Source: Clostridiales bacterium (GTDB lineage: Bacteria; Bacillota; Clostridia; Oscillospirales; Acutalibacteraceae). Taken from it: a stretch of 64,000 nt of DNA. The notes beneath the pieces are model-generated. The model was not told where the DNA came from, ran no database searches, and saw only the letters and a program-made list of their open reading frames with translations. The translations under genes and the position numbers were made by a program. Numbering within the stretch: the first letter of the stretch is position 1; every line of letters starts with the position of its first letter. This document shows positions 19,346 through 27,274 of the stretch, in pieces. Location of the stretch: NCBI GenBank assembly GCA_019422525.1, contig JAHZDE010000005.1:62001-126000 (forward strand), read 5' to 3'.

Positions 19346-20629
19346 TTATCCTACCAATACGGCCGCCGGGCCAGGGCTTTCAATTCTGCGAATATCTGCA
19401 CCCAAAGCACACAGTTTTTCCACAATCCGGTCATATCCGCGCTCAATGTACTGAATATCTTCAATCTGAGTGGTTCCCTGCGCACACAGAGCCGCGATTA
19501 CCATTGCCGCACCTGCACGAAGGTCAACAGCTTTTACCGGTGCTGCTACCAAGTGATCAACACCTTCTATTACAGCCAGACGGCTGTCAACAGAAATCTG
19601 TGCACCCATCCGACGCAACTCTTCCACATAGCGGAAACGGTTGTCCCACACGCCTTCAGTAATAATGCTGGTACCATGGGCAATAGACAGCAGAACTGCA
19701 ATCTGCGGTTGCATATCAGTGGGGAATCCCGGATGAGGCATCGTTTTTACATTACATTTATTCAGAGGTCCAGAGCGGGAAACACGGACGGCATCATCAA
19801 ACTCTTCAACGTTGACGCCCATTTCTTCCAGCTTGGCAGTAATAGACTCCAAGTGTTTGGGAATTACGTTTTTGATAAGCACATCGCCGCTGGTTGCTGC
19901 AGCTGCTACCATATAAGTGCCCGCCTCAATCTGGTCGGGGATAATGGAATAGGTAGTTCCGTGCAGATGCTCCACACCGTGAATTTTAATGACATCGGTA
20001 CCAGCACCCCGGATATCTGCGCCCATACTGTTCAGAAAATTCGCCAAATCAACAATATGGGGTTCACGAGCTGCGTTTTCGATCACCGTTAAACCTTTCG
20101 CTTTGACTGCTGCCAGAATAATATTCATGGTAGCACCTACCGTAACCACATCCAGATAAATATGATTGCCAACCAAATCGTCAGCCATCACGTCTACCAT
20201 ACCGCCATCCAGCGTATAGGTAGCGCCAAGAGCCATGAACCCTTTCAAATGCTGGTCAATCGGGCGCACACCGAAATTACATCCGCCAGGCATTCCCACC
20301 ACAGCATGATGATACCGGCCAAGCAAAGCGCCCAGAAGATAATAGGAAGCGCGCATTTGACGAACCAGTTCATAAGGGGCCACATGAGTACGAACCGTAC
20401 GAGGATCAATTTCCAGCGTAGTACTGTTTACGGAACGAACACCAGCCCCCATATCCTGAAGAATATGGGCCATTGTGTTCACATCCGTAATATTCGGAAT
20501 ATTTTCAATCCGACAAACATCGTCGGACAAAATTACAGCAGGAAGAATTGCTACAGCAGCATTTTTGGCACCGCTAATGGTCACTTCGCCAGACAGCCGA
20601 TTGCCGCCTGTAATTACAAACTTATCCAA
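19346..20629 (-). CDS. murA: UDP-N-acetylglucosamine 1-carboxyvinyltransferase
   Basis: First committed step of peptidoglycan synthesis: adds enolpyruvate from PEP to UDP-GlcNAc. The protein of 427 residues has KNAA (22-25) and the active-site loop GMPGGCNFGVRPIDQHLKGF with the PEP-binding, fosfomycin-reactive Cys117. Late motifs HPGFPTDMQPQ and the RAGAAMVIAAL segment are also present. The start at 20629 is directly supported. It is the only gene after an unusual, apparently structured 200-nt leader with its own promoter. Firmicutes often carry two murA copies; this may be either. Confidence 0.96.
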   Translation of the reverse strand: MDKFVITGGNRLSGEVTISGAKNAAVAILPAVILSDDVCRIENIPNITDVNTMAHILQDMGAGVRSVNSTTLEIDPRTVRTHVAPYELVRQMRASYYLLGALLGRYHHAVVGMPGGCNFGVRPIDQHLKGFMALGATYTLDGGMVDVMADDLVGNHIYLDVVTVGATMNIILAAVKAKGLTVIENAAREPHIVDLANFLNSMGADIRGAGTDVIKIHGVEHLHGTTYSIIPDQIEAGTYMVAAAATSGDVLIKNVIPKHLESITAKLEEMGVNVEEFDDAVRVSRSGPLNKCNVKTMPHPGFPTDMQPQIAVLLSIAHGTSIITEGVWDNRFRYVEELRRMGAQISVDSRLAVIEGVDHLVAAPVKAVDLRAGAAMVIAALCAQGTTQIEDIQYIERGYDRIVEKLCALGADIRRIESPGPAAVLVG

Positions 20630-20728
20630 AATGACACACTCCTATTTAATTGAATTCAGACAATAAAGTTCCGTTCCTTGTCTGCCAATATATAAAATTA
20701 AATTTCGTTTATTCCATATTTAAGAAAC

Positions 20729-20828
20729 AAAGACAGACGATAAAATACATTTCAGTCAAAATAAAAACATCTGTGTTGAAAATAGACTATTCTCTTCCCA
20801 GATGCTCCTATGTATTTTATGTCTTTCT
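20729..20828 (-). ncRNA. Structured murA leader / possible attenuator RNA
   Basis: In the 410-nt gap upstream of murA the minus strand contains a nested palindrome. The outer arms, 20812-20828 and 20729-20750, pair through ATAAAATACAT/ATGTATTTTAT plus AAAGACA/TGTCTTT. Inside lies a second hairpin, CATCTG (20804-20799) with CAGATG (20773-20768), followed by TTTTTATTTT, like an intrinsic terminator. The transcript would start near 20825. No known riboswitch class was recognised. The rest of the gap (20861-20989) is AT-rich with nothing identifiable. Confidence 0.5.
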
Positions 20829-20831
20829 AAC

Positions 20832-20860
20832 ATGATAATACATGCAAAAGAAAAAGTCAA
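20832..20860 (-). promoter_or_regulatory. Promoter of murA leader
   Basis: TTGACT (20860-20855) and TATCAT (20837-20832) with a 17-nt spacer on the minus strand. Confidence 0.7.
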
Positions 20861-20989
20861 TATCTAACAAAAAAAACAATAAACTGTTGTGCAATGATTT
20901 ATCAATTCGCTCATTTTTATGCAAAAAACAAGATTTCAATTTTTTCCTGATAACTTTCTCTCACAATTCTGTTAGTTTTCTATAATTAA

Positions 20990-21028
20990 AACGCCCTGTG
21001 TGCCTTCTGTTGGAGAAGCACACAGGGC
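20990..21028 (-). terminator. Terminator of the M23/G5 gene
   Basis: GCCCTGTGTGC (minus strand 21028-21018) pairs perfectly with GCACACAGGGC (21003-20993), followed by GTTTTAATTA. Confidence 0.85.
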
Positions 21029-21039
21029 ATAGGAACTAC

Positions 21040-22581
21040 TTATGATAGATATGGAAGCGGATCCACTTTGGAGCCGTTCTTGATAATTTCAAAGTGCAAA
21101 TGAGCACCGGTTGAGTCTCCAGTACTACCAATCAAAGCAATCGGCTGACCTTTCGCCACTTTTTGCCCGGCGCTGACGAGAATTTTACTGGCATGGGCAT
21201 ACATAGTCTGATATCCGTTGCCATGGTCAATCAGCAAATGGTACCCATACCCGTAATTCTGTAATTTTACATAGGAGACTGTTCCACCGTCTGCTGCCAC
21301 AATGGTTTGGCCATAGGAATTACCGTTTGAAAAATCCAGTCCCCAGTGGGTGGTTCCCCAACGTGAGCCAAAATAAGAGGAAATATTCCGCACAATGGGG
21401 GATGGCCATGTGAAGGTTCCACTGGCCTCACCGGGAGTTTCTCCAGTAGGACGTTTTTTAGTTCCTACTACTACAATTTTATTGACTGGCTCTTTTGTAG
21501 TTGTCTCCGAAACGCTCTCTCGCCGGGTTTCCTCTTCACCCACATAGTACACCAGATCCACACAGGTACGCTCGCCATTTTCTCCCTTCTGTATCACCTT
21601 AGAATAATCGGTATATTGGCTGCTATCTTTTTGTGTAACCGTTTTGTAGGGAATGTCTTCCGTATAGGTTTCCTGCCGCACGACCTGCACATGAAGGGTA
21701 TCTTTCAATTGATTTTCCAAAATGCTGGGAGCTTCAATTCGTTCAGTTGGAAACAAACCCTTTACAATTTCCACATTTTCCAGAAAGTCTGCCGACTCTC
21801 CTTTTAAGACTTCCTTTTCGTCCTCCAGAATTCTTTCCAGCAAATACCGCAAGTCTGCTCCGCTTCGCACTACGCCAGCCAGTTCTCCATTGACATATAA
21901 GCCGGAAGCCTCACTGATAACATCATCGGAATCCTGAATCAGCAAATCGCACAGTGCACCAACTTCCTCATAGCTCTGCGGCTCTACAATACCCAAACGA
22001 TAAGAAGCCGTCATGGAAACTTCGGTTTCGCCCGCTGTATCTGTGACCAAACGCTGATTCATCATTTCTGCTGCCTGTTCAAAAACGCCTTCATTTTCTA
22101 CTACCAATGACTGCGTTCCACCATAGCTGAGATATAACCCATAATTTCTGCCATTCCAAAACCATATGGTGCCCAAAAGGAAAAGAATGGCTGCACATGG
22201 AAGGGCAATTTGACCAGCAACTGTCAGCACTGCGCGAAGCTGCCATGCCTTTTTCCGTTGACTCAGTGCCCGACGGATTCCATGTTCCTGCCGGACTCTT
22301 TTAAACTTTCCGGATTCCCATCGAAGATTTTGCAAAATCCTGGTTCCGGTATAATGAAGGAACCGAACTCTTCGACGAAGGAACCGACCATACAAACGCC
22401 GGAACAAATCTCCCAAAGGATACAAAAAACGCAGAACTCTTCTCTTTACGCGAAAAAGAATTCGAATCGTTTGAATTCCGGTAATATACGTAACATTATA
22501 AACCGTTTGCAGCAATTGATTTGCACTGGACTTTATAAAATGTAAAATTCCTTTTCCGGTACTACTCTGATGGCGTTTCAA
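21040..22581 (-). CDS. M23 (LytM-like) murein endopeptidase with G5 domain
   Basis: Envelope protein of 513 residues. A very basic cytoplasmic N-terminus of about 115 residues, rich in Arg, precedes one transmembrane helix (about 117-142). A LysM-less extracellular region and a G5 domain follow (near 320-385, reading TYTEDIPYKTVTQKDSS). The C-terminal M23 peptidase has zinc ligands in THWGLDFS (HxxxD) and GAHLHFEI (HxH). It should cleave stem-peptide or bridge bonds in peptidoglycan, or act as a SpoIIQ-like scaffold; the intact ligands favour an active enzyme. The long basic tail is unusual. A promoter with tandem repeats lies upstream. Confidence 0.9.
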   Translation of the reverse strand: MKRHQSSTGKGILHFIKSSANQLLQTVYNVTYITGIQTIRILFRVKRRVLRFLYPLGDLFRRLYGRFLRRRVRFLHYTGTRILQNLRWESGKFKRVRQEHGIRRALSQRKKAWQLRAVLTVAGQIALPCAAILFLLGTIWFWNGRNYGLYLSYGGTQSLVVENEGVFEQAAEMMNQRLVTDTAGETEVSMTASYRLGIVEPQSYEEVGALCDLLIQDSDDVISEASGLYVNGELAGVVRSGADLRYLLERILEDEKEVLKGESADFLENVEIVKGLFPTERIEAPSILENQLKDTLHVQVVRQETYTEDIPYKTVTQKDSSQYTDYSKVIQKGENGERTCVDLVYYVGEEETRRESVSETTTKEPVNKIVVVGTKKRPTGETPGEASGTFTWPSPIVRNISSYFGSRWGTTHWGLDFSNGNSYGQTIVAADGGTVSYVKLQNYGYGYHLLIDHGNGYQTMYAHASKILVSAGQKVAKGQPIALIGSTGDSTGAHLHFEIIKNGSKVDPLPYLS

Positions 22582-22610
22582 AGAATTCCATCCCTTCTCA
22601 AAAGGTTACA

Positions 22611-22660
22611 GATTTGTAATCATTTGTAATTATGATACTCCAAACCCCAGAACTTTTCAA
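22611..22660 (-). promoter_or_regulatory. Promoter of the M23/G5 gene with tandem ATTTGTAAT repeats
   Basis: TTGAAA (22660-22655) and TATCAT (22637-22632) are 17 nt apart. At the predicted start site two exact copies of ATTTGTAAT (plus strand 22612-22620 and 22622-22630) repeat with a 10-nt period, suggesting a regulator site. Confidence 0.6.
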
Positions 22661-22741
22661 GTGGATGGGAGAAAAAACCTGAATTTCCCATAATGACATG
22701 AACTGTCGTCTGTTTTTTACCTGTGTTTTTATCGATTTTTC

Positions 22742-23623
22742 TTAAAAATACCGTTCGTTGGCCAATACTTCGCCGGAGTCCAGAGGAAATCTAACAATTA
22801 TATTTTTTGCCGCTTCTACTGCGGATTCAAACAACTGGAAAAAATCTTCAGTATGAGAAATCCCCTGCCGGTCAGTCCATTCATTCTTTTTCGTATTCGC
22901 ATAATCGACCTCTCCATTTTCTGTGATGCCGCGAATATGACAAGAAATCGTTCGGGCCTTTCCCCTTTCAAACCGTTCTGTTATCTGTTTTTTCAGGCCA
23001 CTGCGGTCATTGAGAATTCTAAAAGTAAGCCGGGCATCTTTTTCTGCCTGTGCAAGCAATAACTCTTTCTGAGAAATATGAAACAGCTCCTCAAAAAGTG
23101 TCTCATAAATTCCCACAATAGCAGTTTCTGCTTCCTCGTTTTTGGGAAAACAACTCTCCAGACGGAATTCTCCAGGGAGCTTTCCTGTTTCCCATCTCAA
23201 AATAATACCGTCTAGTGCCGATTCAATTTCGTTATGAAAAATATCTTCGGTCTGTCCCGGCTCTTCTTCCAGCAACTTTCTGGACAAAAACTCTATGTAG
23301 GGATGGCAGGTACAGTCCAGACTGTAGTGACACAAAAATCCCAAAATATAGGATTGCACTGCCGGTTCTTCCCGTTCCCTCCAAATCTTTTTCAAAACGT
23401 TTAGAGTGTTTTCCGGCGGCTCCCCATGGAGACGCCCACCGAATTCTTCCAAACTTTCCCCTTTCTGCCATGGAAAAAAACGATGGCAAAACAAAAAATC
23501 CGGCCCCTGTTTTCCCCATTCAAAAGCATCTTTTATCAGCGGGCCTTTTACCATTCCGCTTTCCCTTTCCAGCCATTTCCAAACCCGCTCTCCATGAAGG
23601 GCGTGTACCATTGCTGCCGGCAT
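22742..23623 (-). CDS. Zinc-dependent phospholipase C-like protein
   Basis: A protein of 293 residues without signal peptide, starting MPAAMVHALHGERVW. Histidines and acids of the S1-P1/phospholipase C fold can be followed: AMVHALHGERV near the N-terminus, GKQGPDFLFCHRFFPW, GFLCHYSLDCTCHPYIEF and DIFHNEIESALDG. That pattern (W/M-H, D, H-x3-D, H-x3-E) fits the zinc-dependent PLC family found widely in Clostridia, many of them intracellular and uncharacterised. ATG 23623 is preceded by GGGGG at suitable spacing. The gene follows an unusual hairpin leader. Confidence 0.82.
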   Translation of the reverse strand: MPAAMVHALHGERVWKWLERESGMVKGPLIKDAFEWGKQGPDFLFCHRFFPWQKGESLEEFGGRLHGEPPENTLNVLKKIWREREEPAVQSYILGFLCHYSLDCTCHPYIEFLSRKLLEEEPGQTEDIFHNEIESALDGIILRWETGKLPGEFRLESCFPKNEEAETAIVGIYETLFEELFHISQKELLLAQAEKDARLTFRILNDRSGLKKQITERFERGKARTISCHIRGITENGEVDYANTKKNEWTDRQGISHTEDFFQLFESAVEAAKNIIVRFPLDSGEVLANERYF

Positions 23624-23644
23624 ATTGATCCCCCATTCTTCTCT

Positions 23645-23705
23645 TTCAAAAATAAATAAGCACACTGTCCGAAGTCGCCTGCAGGAGTCTCCTTCGGGCC
23701 GTGTG
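23645..23705 (-). promoter_or_regulatory. Terminator-like hairpin in the leader of the PLC-like gene
   Basis: CACAC (minus strand 23705-23701) pairs with GTGTG (23665-23661), and inside this CCGAAG pairs with CTTCGG. TTATTTATTTTTG follows on the minus strand. It lies between the promoter at 23722-23750 and the start codon, so it could attenuate transcription. Confidence 0.55.
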
Positions 23706-23721
23706 TTTATACAGTAATTTT

Positions 23722-23750
23722 ATCATACACAAATCTTTTAAAGATTACAA
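23722..23750 (-). promoter_or_regulatory. Promoter of the PLC-like gene
   Basis: TTGTAA (23750-23745) and TATGAT (23727-23722) with 17-nt spacing on the minus strand, just before the hairpin leader. Confidence 0.55.
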
Positions 23751-23779
23751 GTATCTGATCATTCTCCGAAAATATCATT

Positions 23780-23806
23780 AAAAAAAGGACTGGTACAAAC
23801 CAGTCC
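23780..23806 (-). terminator. Terminator of the amino acid ABC transporter operon
   Basis: GGACTGGT and ACCAGTCC (23806-23787) form a stem with a TTGT loop, followed by seven T on the minus strand. Confidence 0.88.
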
Positions 23807-23820
23807 CCTTTTTACCGTTA

Positions 23821-24543
23821 TTACAGCACCTTGGACAGGAAATCCTGCAACCGTGCATTTTTCGGATGAGTAAAGAATTCTTCGGGAGGCGCTTCCTCCA
23901 ACACATTGCCCTGATCCATGAACAACACCCGGGTAGCAACCTCACGGGCAAAGCCCATTTCGTGGGTAACCACTACCATGGTCATGCCTTCGTCGGCCAG
24001 CTGCTTCATAACCTGCAATACTTCGCCAACCATCTCCGGGTCAAGGGCCGAAGTGGGCTCGTCAAACAGCATCACATCGGGCTTCATGGCCAGCGCACGC
24101 ACAATGGCAATTCGCTGTTTTTGTCCGCCGGAAAGCTGGGCGGGATAAGCATCGGCTTTTTCGGCCAAGCCTACTCGAGTAAGAAGCTGCATAGCTGTCT
24201 CGTCAGCTTCTTTCTGACTCATCAGCTTAAGATGGACGGGCGCCAGGGTGATGTTCTTCTTTACCGTCAGATGGGGGAACAGATTAAAATGCTGGAACAC
24301 CATGCCCATTTTCTGGCGCAGCTTATTGATATCACACTTGGGGTCCGTGATATTCTGGCCTTCAAACCAGATTTCGCCGCCGGTAGGGATTTCCAGCAAA
24401 TTCAGGCAACGGAGAAAGGTGCTTTTTCCCGAACCGGAAGGTCCCACAATCACAACCTTTTCCCCTTTTTCAATCTCCTGATTGATGCCGCACAGCACCT
24501 TGTTGTCGCCAAATGCTTTTTCCAGATTCTTAACGGATATCAC
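23821..24543 (-). CDS. Polar amino acid ABC transporter ATP-binding protein
   Basis: ATPase of 240 residues powering amino acid import. Walker A GPSGSGKST, signature LSGGQKQR, Walker B VMLFDEPTSALDPE and the switch His in VVTHEMGFA are all intact. Closest in style to GlnQ/ArtP-type subunits. I choose the GTG at 24543, with GAGGAGG 10 nt upstream; this overlaps the permease gene by 14 nt and suggests translational coupling. Confidence 0.93.
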   Translation of the reverse strand: MISVKNLEKAFGDNKVLCGINQEIEKGEKVVIVGPSGSGKSTFLRCLNLLEIPTGGEIWFEGQNITDPKCDINKLRQKMGMVFQHFNLFPHLTVKKNITLAPVHLKLMSQKEADETAMQLLTRVGLAEKADAYPAQLSGGQKQRIAIVRALAMKPDVMLFDEPTSALDPEMVGEVLQVMKQLADEGMTMVVVTHEMGFAREVATRVLFMDQGNVLEEAPPEEFFTHPKNARLQDFLSKVL

Positions 24544-25246
24544 TCTTACGCAGCCTCCTCTCAAAGCAGCCCAGCAGGCTGGTCAAACCGATTACCAGTA
24601 CCAAATACACTACGCCGGCACTAATCAACGGAATAAAGGATTCATATGTAGTAGTACGGATAATATCGGAACCCTTAGTCAAATCGTGGATGCCGATATA
24701 ACCTGCCACAGAGGTTTCTTTCAGCAGGGCGATAAATTCGTTACCCAAAGCCGGCAGCACATTTTTCAGTGCTTGGGGGAAAACAATCTTGAACATCGTG
24801 GTGGTCTGGGTCAGGCCCAAAGAACGTCCTGCTTCCATCTGGCCTTTATCCACCGACAGAATACCAGTGCGGATAACCTCCGCCACATAGGCGCCGGAGT
24901 TGATACCAAAAGCAATACAGGCCACCGTAACACCGTTGGTGATATTGGTGAGGATGACATAGTACATAATCATCAACTGCAAGATCATAGGTGTACCGCG
25001 AATTACCGTAAGATAAATACTGCCGATAATGTCCAGGATTTTCACAATCACCTTTAACACAACATTGCGGGGATTGAATACTTTGGCCTTAATCATAGCG
25101 ATGATGGTTCCGATAACGATACCCATCAAAATGGCGCAGACCGTAATCAAAAGGGTGTTTCCCAGGCCCCAGAGAATCTGCATATATCGGTCGTCTACGA
25201 TCATGGTCTGATAAAATTTGTCAATAGAATCTGTCAGCCATTGCAT
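24530..25246 (-). CDS. Polar amino acid ABC transporter permease
   Basis: Inner membrane permease of 238 residues with about five helices. The ATPase-docking EAA loop reads EAGRSLGLTQTTTMFKIVFPQAL, and the HisM/GlnP-type TIRGTPMILQL-like segment appears as TVIRGTPMILQLMI. It forms the channel with its own copy as a homodimer. Located between the binding protein and the ATPase genes. An AAGGAGG site precedes the ATG. Confidence 0.93.
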   Translation of the reverse strand: MQWLTDSIDKFYQTMIVDDRYMQILWGLGNTLLITVCAILMGIVIGTIIAMIKAKVFNPRNVVLKVIVKILDIIGSIYLTVIRGTPMILQLMIMYYVILTNITNGVTVACIAFGINSGAYVAEVIRTGILSVDKGQMEAGRSLGLTQTTTMFKIVFPQALKNVLPALGNEFIALLKETSVAGYIGIHDLTKGSDIIRTTTYESFIPLISAGVVYLVLVIGLTSLLGCFERRLRKSDIR

Positions 25247-25272
25247 GGACTTTCCTCCTTATAAAATAATGG

Positions 25273-25302
25273 AAGGCGGCAGAGTGTCTGCCCTGCCGCC
25301 TT
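25273..25302 (-). promoter_or_regulatory. Intercistronic hairpin between binding-protein and permease genes
   Basis: AAGGCGGCAG and CTGCCGCCTT form a perfect 10-bp stem with a 10-nt loop. It sits right after the binding-protein stop and is followed by only a moderate T-rich stretch. It would stabilise the upstream mRNA or partly terminate, giving excess binding protein. Confidence 0.65.
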
Positions 25303-25318
25303 TTACTCGTCAAGATAA

Positions 25319-26176
25319 TTATTCTTCTCCAATATATTTGGTCAGCAGCTCGTCCATTTCGCCGCTCTCTTCCATATCAGCCAGAACCTTGTTGACAACT
25401 TCCTTCATAGCCTCATCGCCCTTAGGAACAGCGATGGCATATTTTTCACCGGTGAGTGCATCGTCCAGCTTTACAATCTTATCGGCATTCTTTTCCACCA
25501 GCTTGTTAGCGGGGAAATCATCCATGACCACAGCGTCCAGACGGCCGGTAATCATATCGTTGACAGCATCCACAAAGGAATTATAACGCTTTACTTCCTT
25601 TACGCCTACATTATTCTCGCCATCTTTATCGGTTACATAAGTGTCGGCGGTGGTACCAGTCTGCACACCTACCACTTTGCCCTTCAAATCCTCGGGCTTT
25701 GCAACAGAAGAACCATCCTTCATCACCACGATAGACTGGGTAGCGGAGAAATACTCATCGGAAAAGTCCACATTCTCCAGGCGGTCGGGCGTGATGGACA
25801 AACCTGCGGCAGCAAAGTTTGCCTTACCGGTAGTGATTTCTGCAATTACAGATTCAAACTTTACGTCGTGGATTTCCAGCTCTACGCCCAGTTCATCAGC
25901 GATTTTCTGAGAAATTTCAATATCGATGCCTTTGTAATCCGTGCCGTCGATATATTCGAAGGGCTCAAACTGTGCATTGGTTGCCATCACAATTTTGCCG
26001 GCAGCTTTAATCTTGTCAACGGAAGTCTCACCGGAAGTTGTGGTGCTGCTTTCTTCAGAAGTCGTGCTGTTCGCGGTATCCGTTCCACTGGAAGCCGGTG
26101 CAGAAGTACAGGCAGCCATGCTCATCATCATGCCGGCAGCCAGAAGCAGGGCGGCCAGTTTTTTCACTTTTTTCAT
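25319..26176 (-). CDS. Polar amino acid ABC transporter substrate-binding lipoprotein
   Basis: Lipoprotein of 285 residues. The signal peptide ends in a lipobox MAAC (Cys23 from the ATG at 26176) followed by a Ser/Thr linker. The SBP family 3 domain then starts with AAGKIVMATNAQFEPFEYID. The family signature GIDIEISQKIADELG and the ITPDRLENVDFSDEY segment are clear. It captures a polar amino acid at the cell surface; the exact ligand is not readable. AAGGGG lies upstream of the chosen start. First gene of a three-gene operon. Confidence 0.93.
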   Translation of the reverse strand: MKKVKKLAALLLAAGMMMSMAACTSAPASSGTDTANSTTSEESSTTTSGETSVDKIKAAGKIVMATNAQFEPFEYIDGTDYKGIDIEISQKIADELGVELEIHDVKFESVIAEITTGKANFAAAGLSITPDRLENVDFSDEYFSATQSIVVMKDGSSVAKPEDLKGKVVGVQTGTTADTYVTDKDGENNVGVKEVKRYNSFVDAVNDMITGRLDAVVMDDFPANKLVEKNADKIVKLDDALTGEKYAIAVPKGDEAMKEVVNKVLADMEESGEMDELLTKYIGEE

Positions 26177-26273
26177 TATCGAAATACCCCTTTTCCGCTG
26201 CAAATCCCGGCATAAATTCCTTCATAAAGGCAATTTTCGTCGAGCCATGCAGCAACTTTTTTGTCTGAAACCG

Positions 26274-26302
26274 ATTATAACGCATAAACATACAGAAATC
26301 AA
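26274..26302 (-). promoter_or_regulatory. Promoter of the amino acid ABC operon
   Basis: TTGATT (26302-26297) and TATAAT (26279-26274), spacer 17 nt, about 100 nt before the binding-protein start. No T-box or other riboswitch core was found in the leader. Confidence 0.7.
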
Positions 26303-26389
26303 GCAGTTTCATGAATAAACTTTCCGGTTTTCCCGGTGTTTTCCGCAGCCGATTCGTATGTTTTATACAGAATACCGGTTATTTTGCTC

Positions 26390-27274
26390 TCAAAGAAATA
26401 AATTAGGAAAAGCGATTCGCCATATTTCGGGGATAGGCGCCGAAATTTTCACCGTTTTTTCTCCTTCCCCCACAAAAATCACAGCGGATACACAACATAG
26501 AGCCTGACTGGAAATCTTCTCCCGGCTACCACCATAAAGGTCGTCTCCTGCCAGCGGATGCCCTACCGAGACCATATGCACCCGAATCTGATGGGTGCGC
26601 CCTGTTTCCAGCCGAAAAGAAACCAGTGTATGCTGCCCGTCATTTGTCAAGGCCTTCCAGTGAGTCACCGCGCATACCGGGTTTACCGCATCCGGGCCAG
26701 TACTGCGCCGAATCCGGCTGCCCGGTTCCAGTCCAATCGGCAACTCGATAACGCCTTCCCCCGTTAGGATTCCCTCACAGATAGCCCAATATTCCTTTTG
26801 GATTTTTTGGGAGAATACAGCAGCTGTATATCCATCCTTTGCAAGCAAAAGTACACCGGTAGTGTCCTTGTCCAACCGATAGAGCGGACGAAATGCAAAG
26901 GCCGGACGATTTTCCCGCAAAAGCCAACCGGAAAAAGCATTGAGCAGGCTGTCCCGGTCGTGCCCCGGGGAAGGATGTACTGGCATTCCGGCAGGCTTGT
27001 TCACTGCCAGCAACCGCTCATCCTCATAAATGACAGAGAAAGGCAGGTTTTCCGGCGGCGCCTGTGTTTCACCCGGCGGCGGAAACAGTTCCACCACATC
27101 GTTGGTATGAACCGGCTCAATCACATACACCGGCTTTCCGTTGAGCTGAATCCCGCCTTCCACCCGTTTTAGCCGGGCAAGCAGCCGGGCCGTAACCCCA
27201 GCCTCCCGGCGCAGGAACTGTTTCAGCAGGGCTCCATCCCATTGGGGAGAAACCGTAAAACGCAAAGGCTCCAT
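26390..27274 (-). CDS. RluA/RluD family pseudouridine synthase
   Basis: RNA pseudouridine synthase of 294 residues. An N-terminal S4-like RNA-binding segment (about residues 14-70) precedes the catalytic domain. The active-site motif YRLDKDTTGVLLLAKD contains the essential Asp. HPSPGHDRDSLLNA and the late GRTHQIRVHM are also typical. The target uridines in rRNA or tRNA cannot be told. Its ATG overlaps the stop of the prenyl synthase gene by one base (TGATG). Confidence 0.93.
   Translation of the reverse strand: MEPLRFTVSPQWDGALLKQFLRREAGVTARLLARLKRVEGGIQLNGKPVYVIEPVHTNDVVELFPPPGETQAPPENLPFSVIYEDERLLAVNKPAGMPVHPSPGHDRDSLLNAFSGWLLRENRPAFAFRPLYRLDKDTTGVLLLAKDGYTAAVFSQKIQKEYWAICEGILTGEGVIELPIGLEPGSRIRRSTGPDAVNPVCAVTHWKALTNDGQHTLVSFRLETGRTHQIRVHMVSVGHPLAGDDLYGGSREKISSQALCCVSAVIFVGEGEKTVKISAPIPEIWRIAFPNLFL

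Noticed and set aside
22611..22630. A true WalR box
   Set aside because: The half-site similarity is good but the spacing is one base short of the consensus. Kept only as an unassigned repeat.
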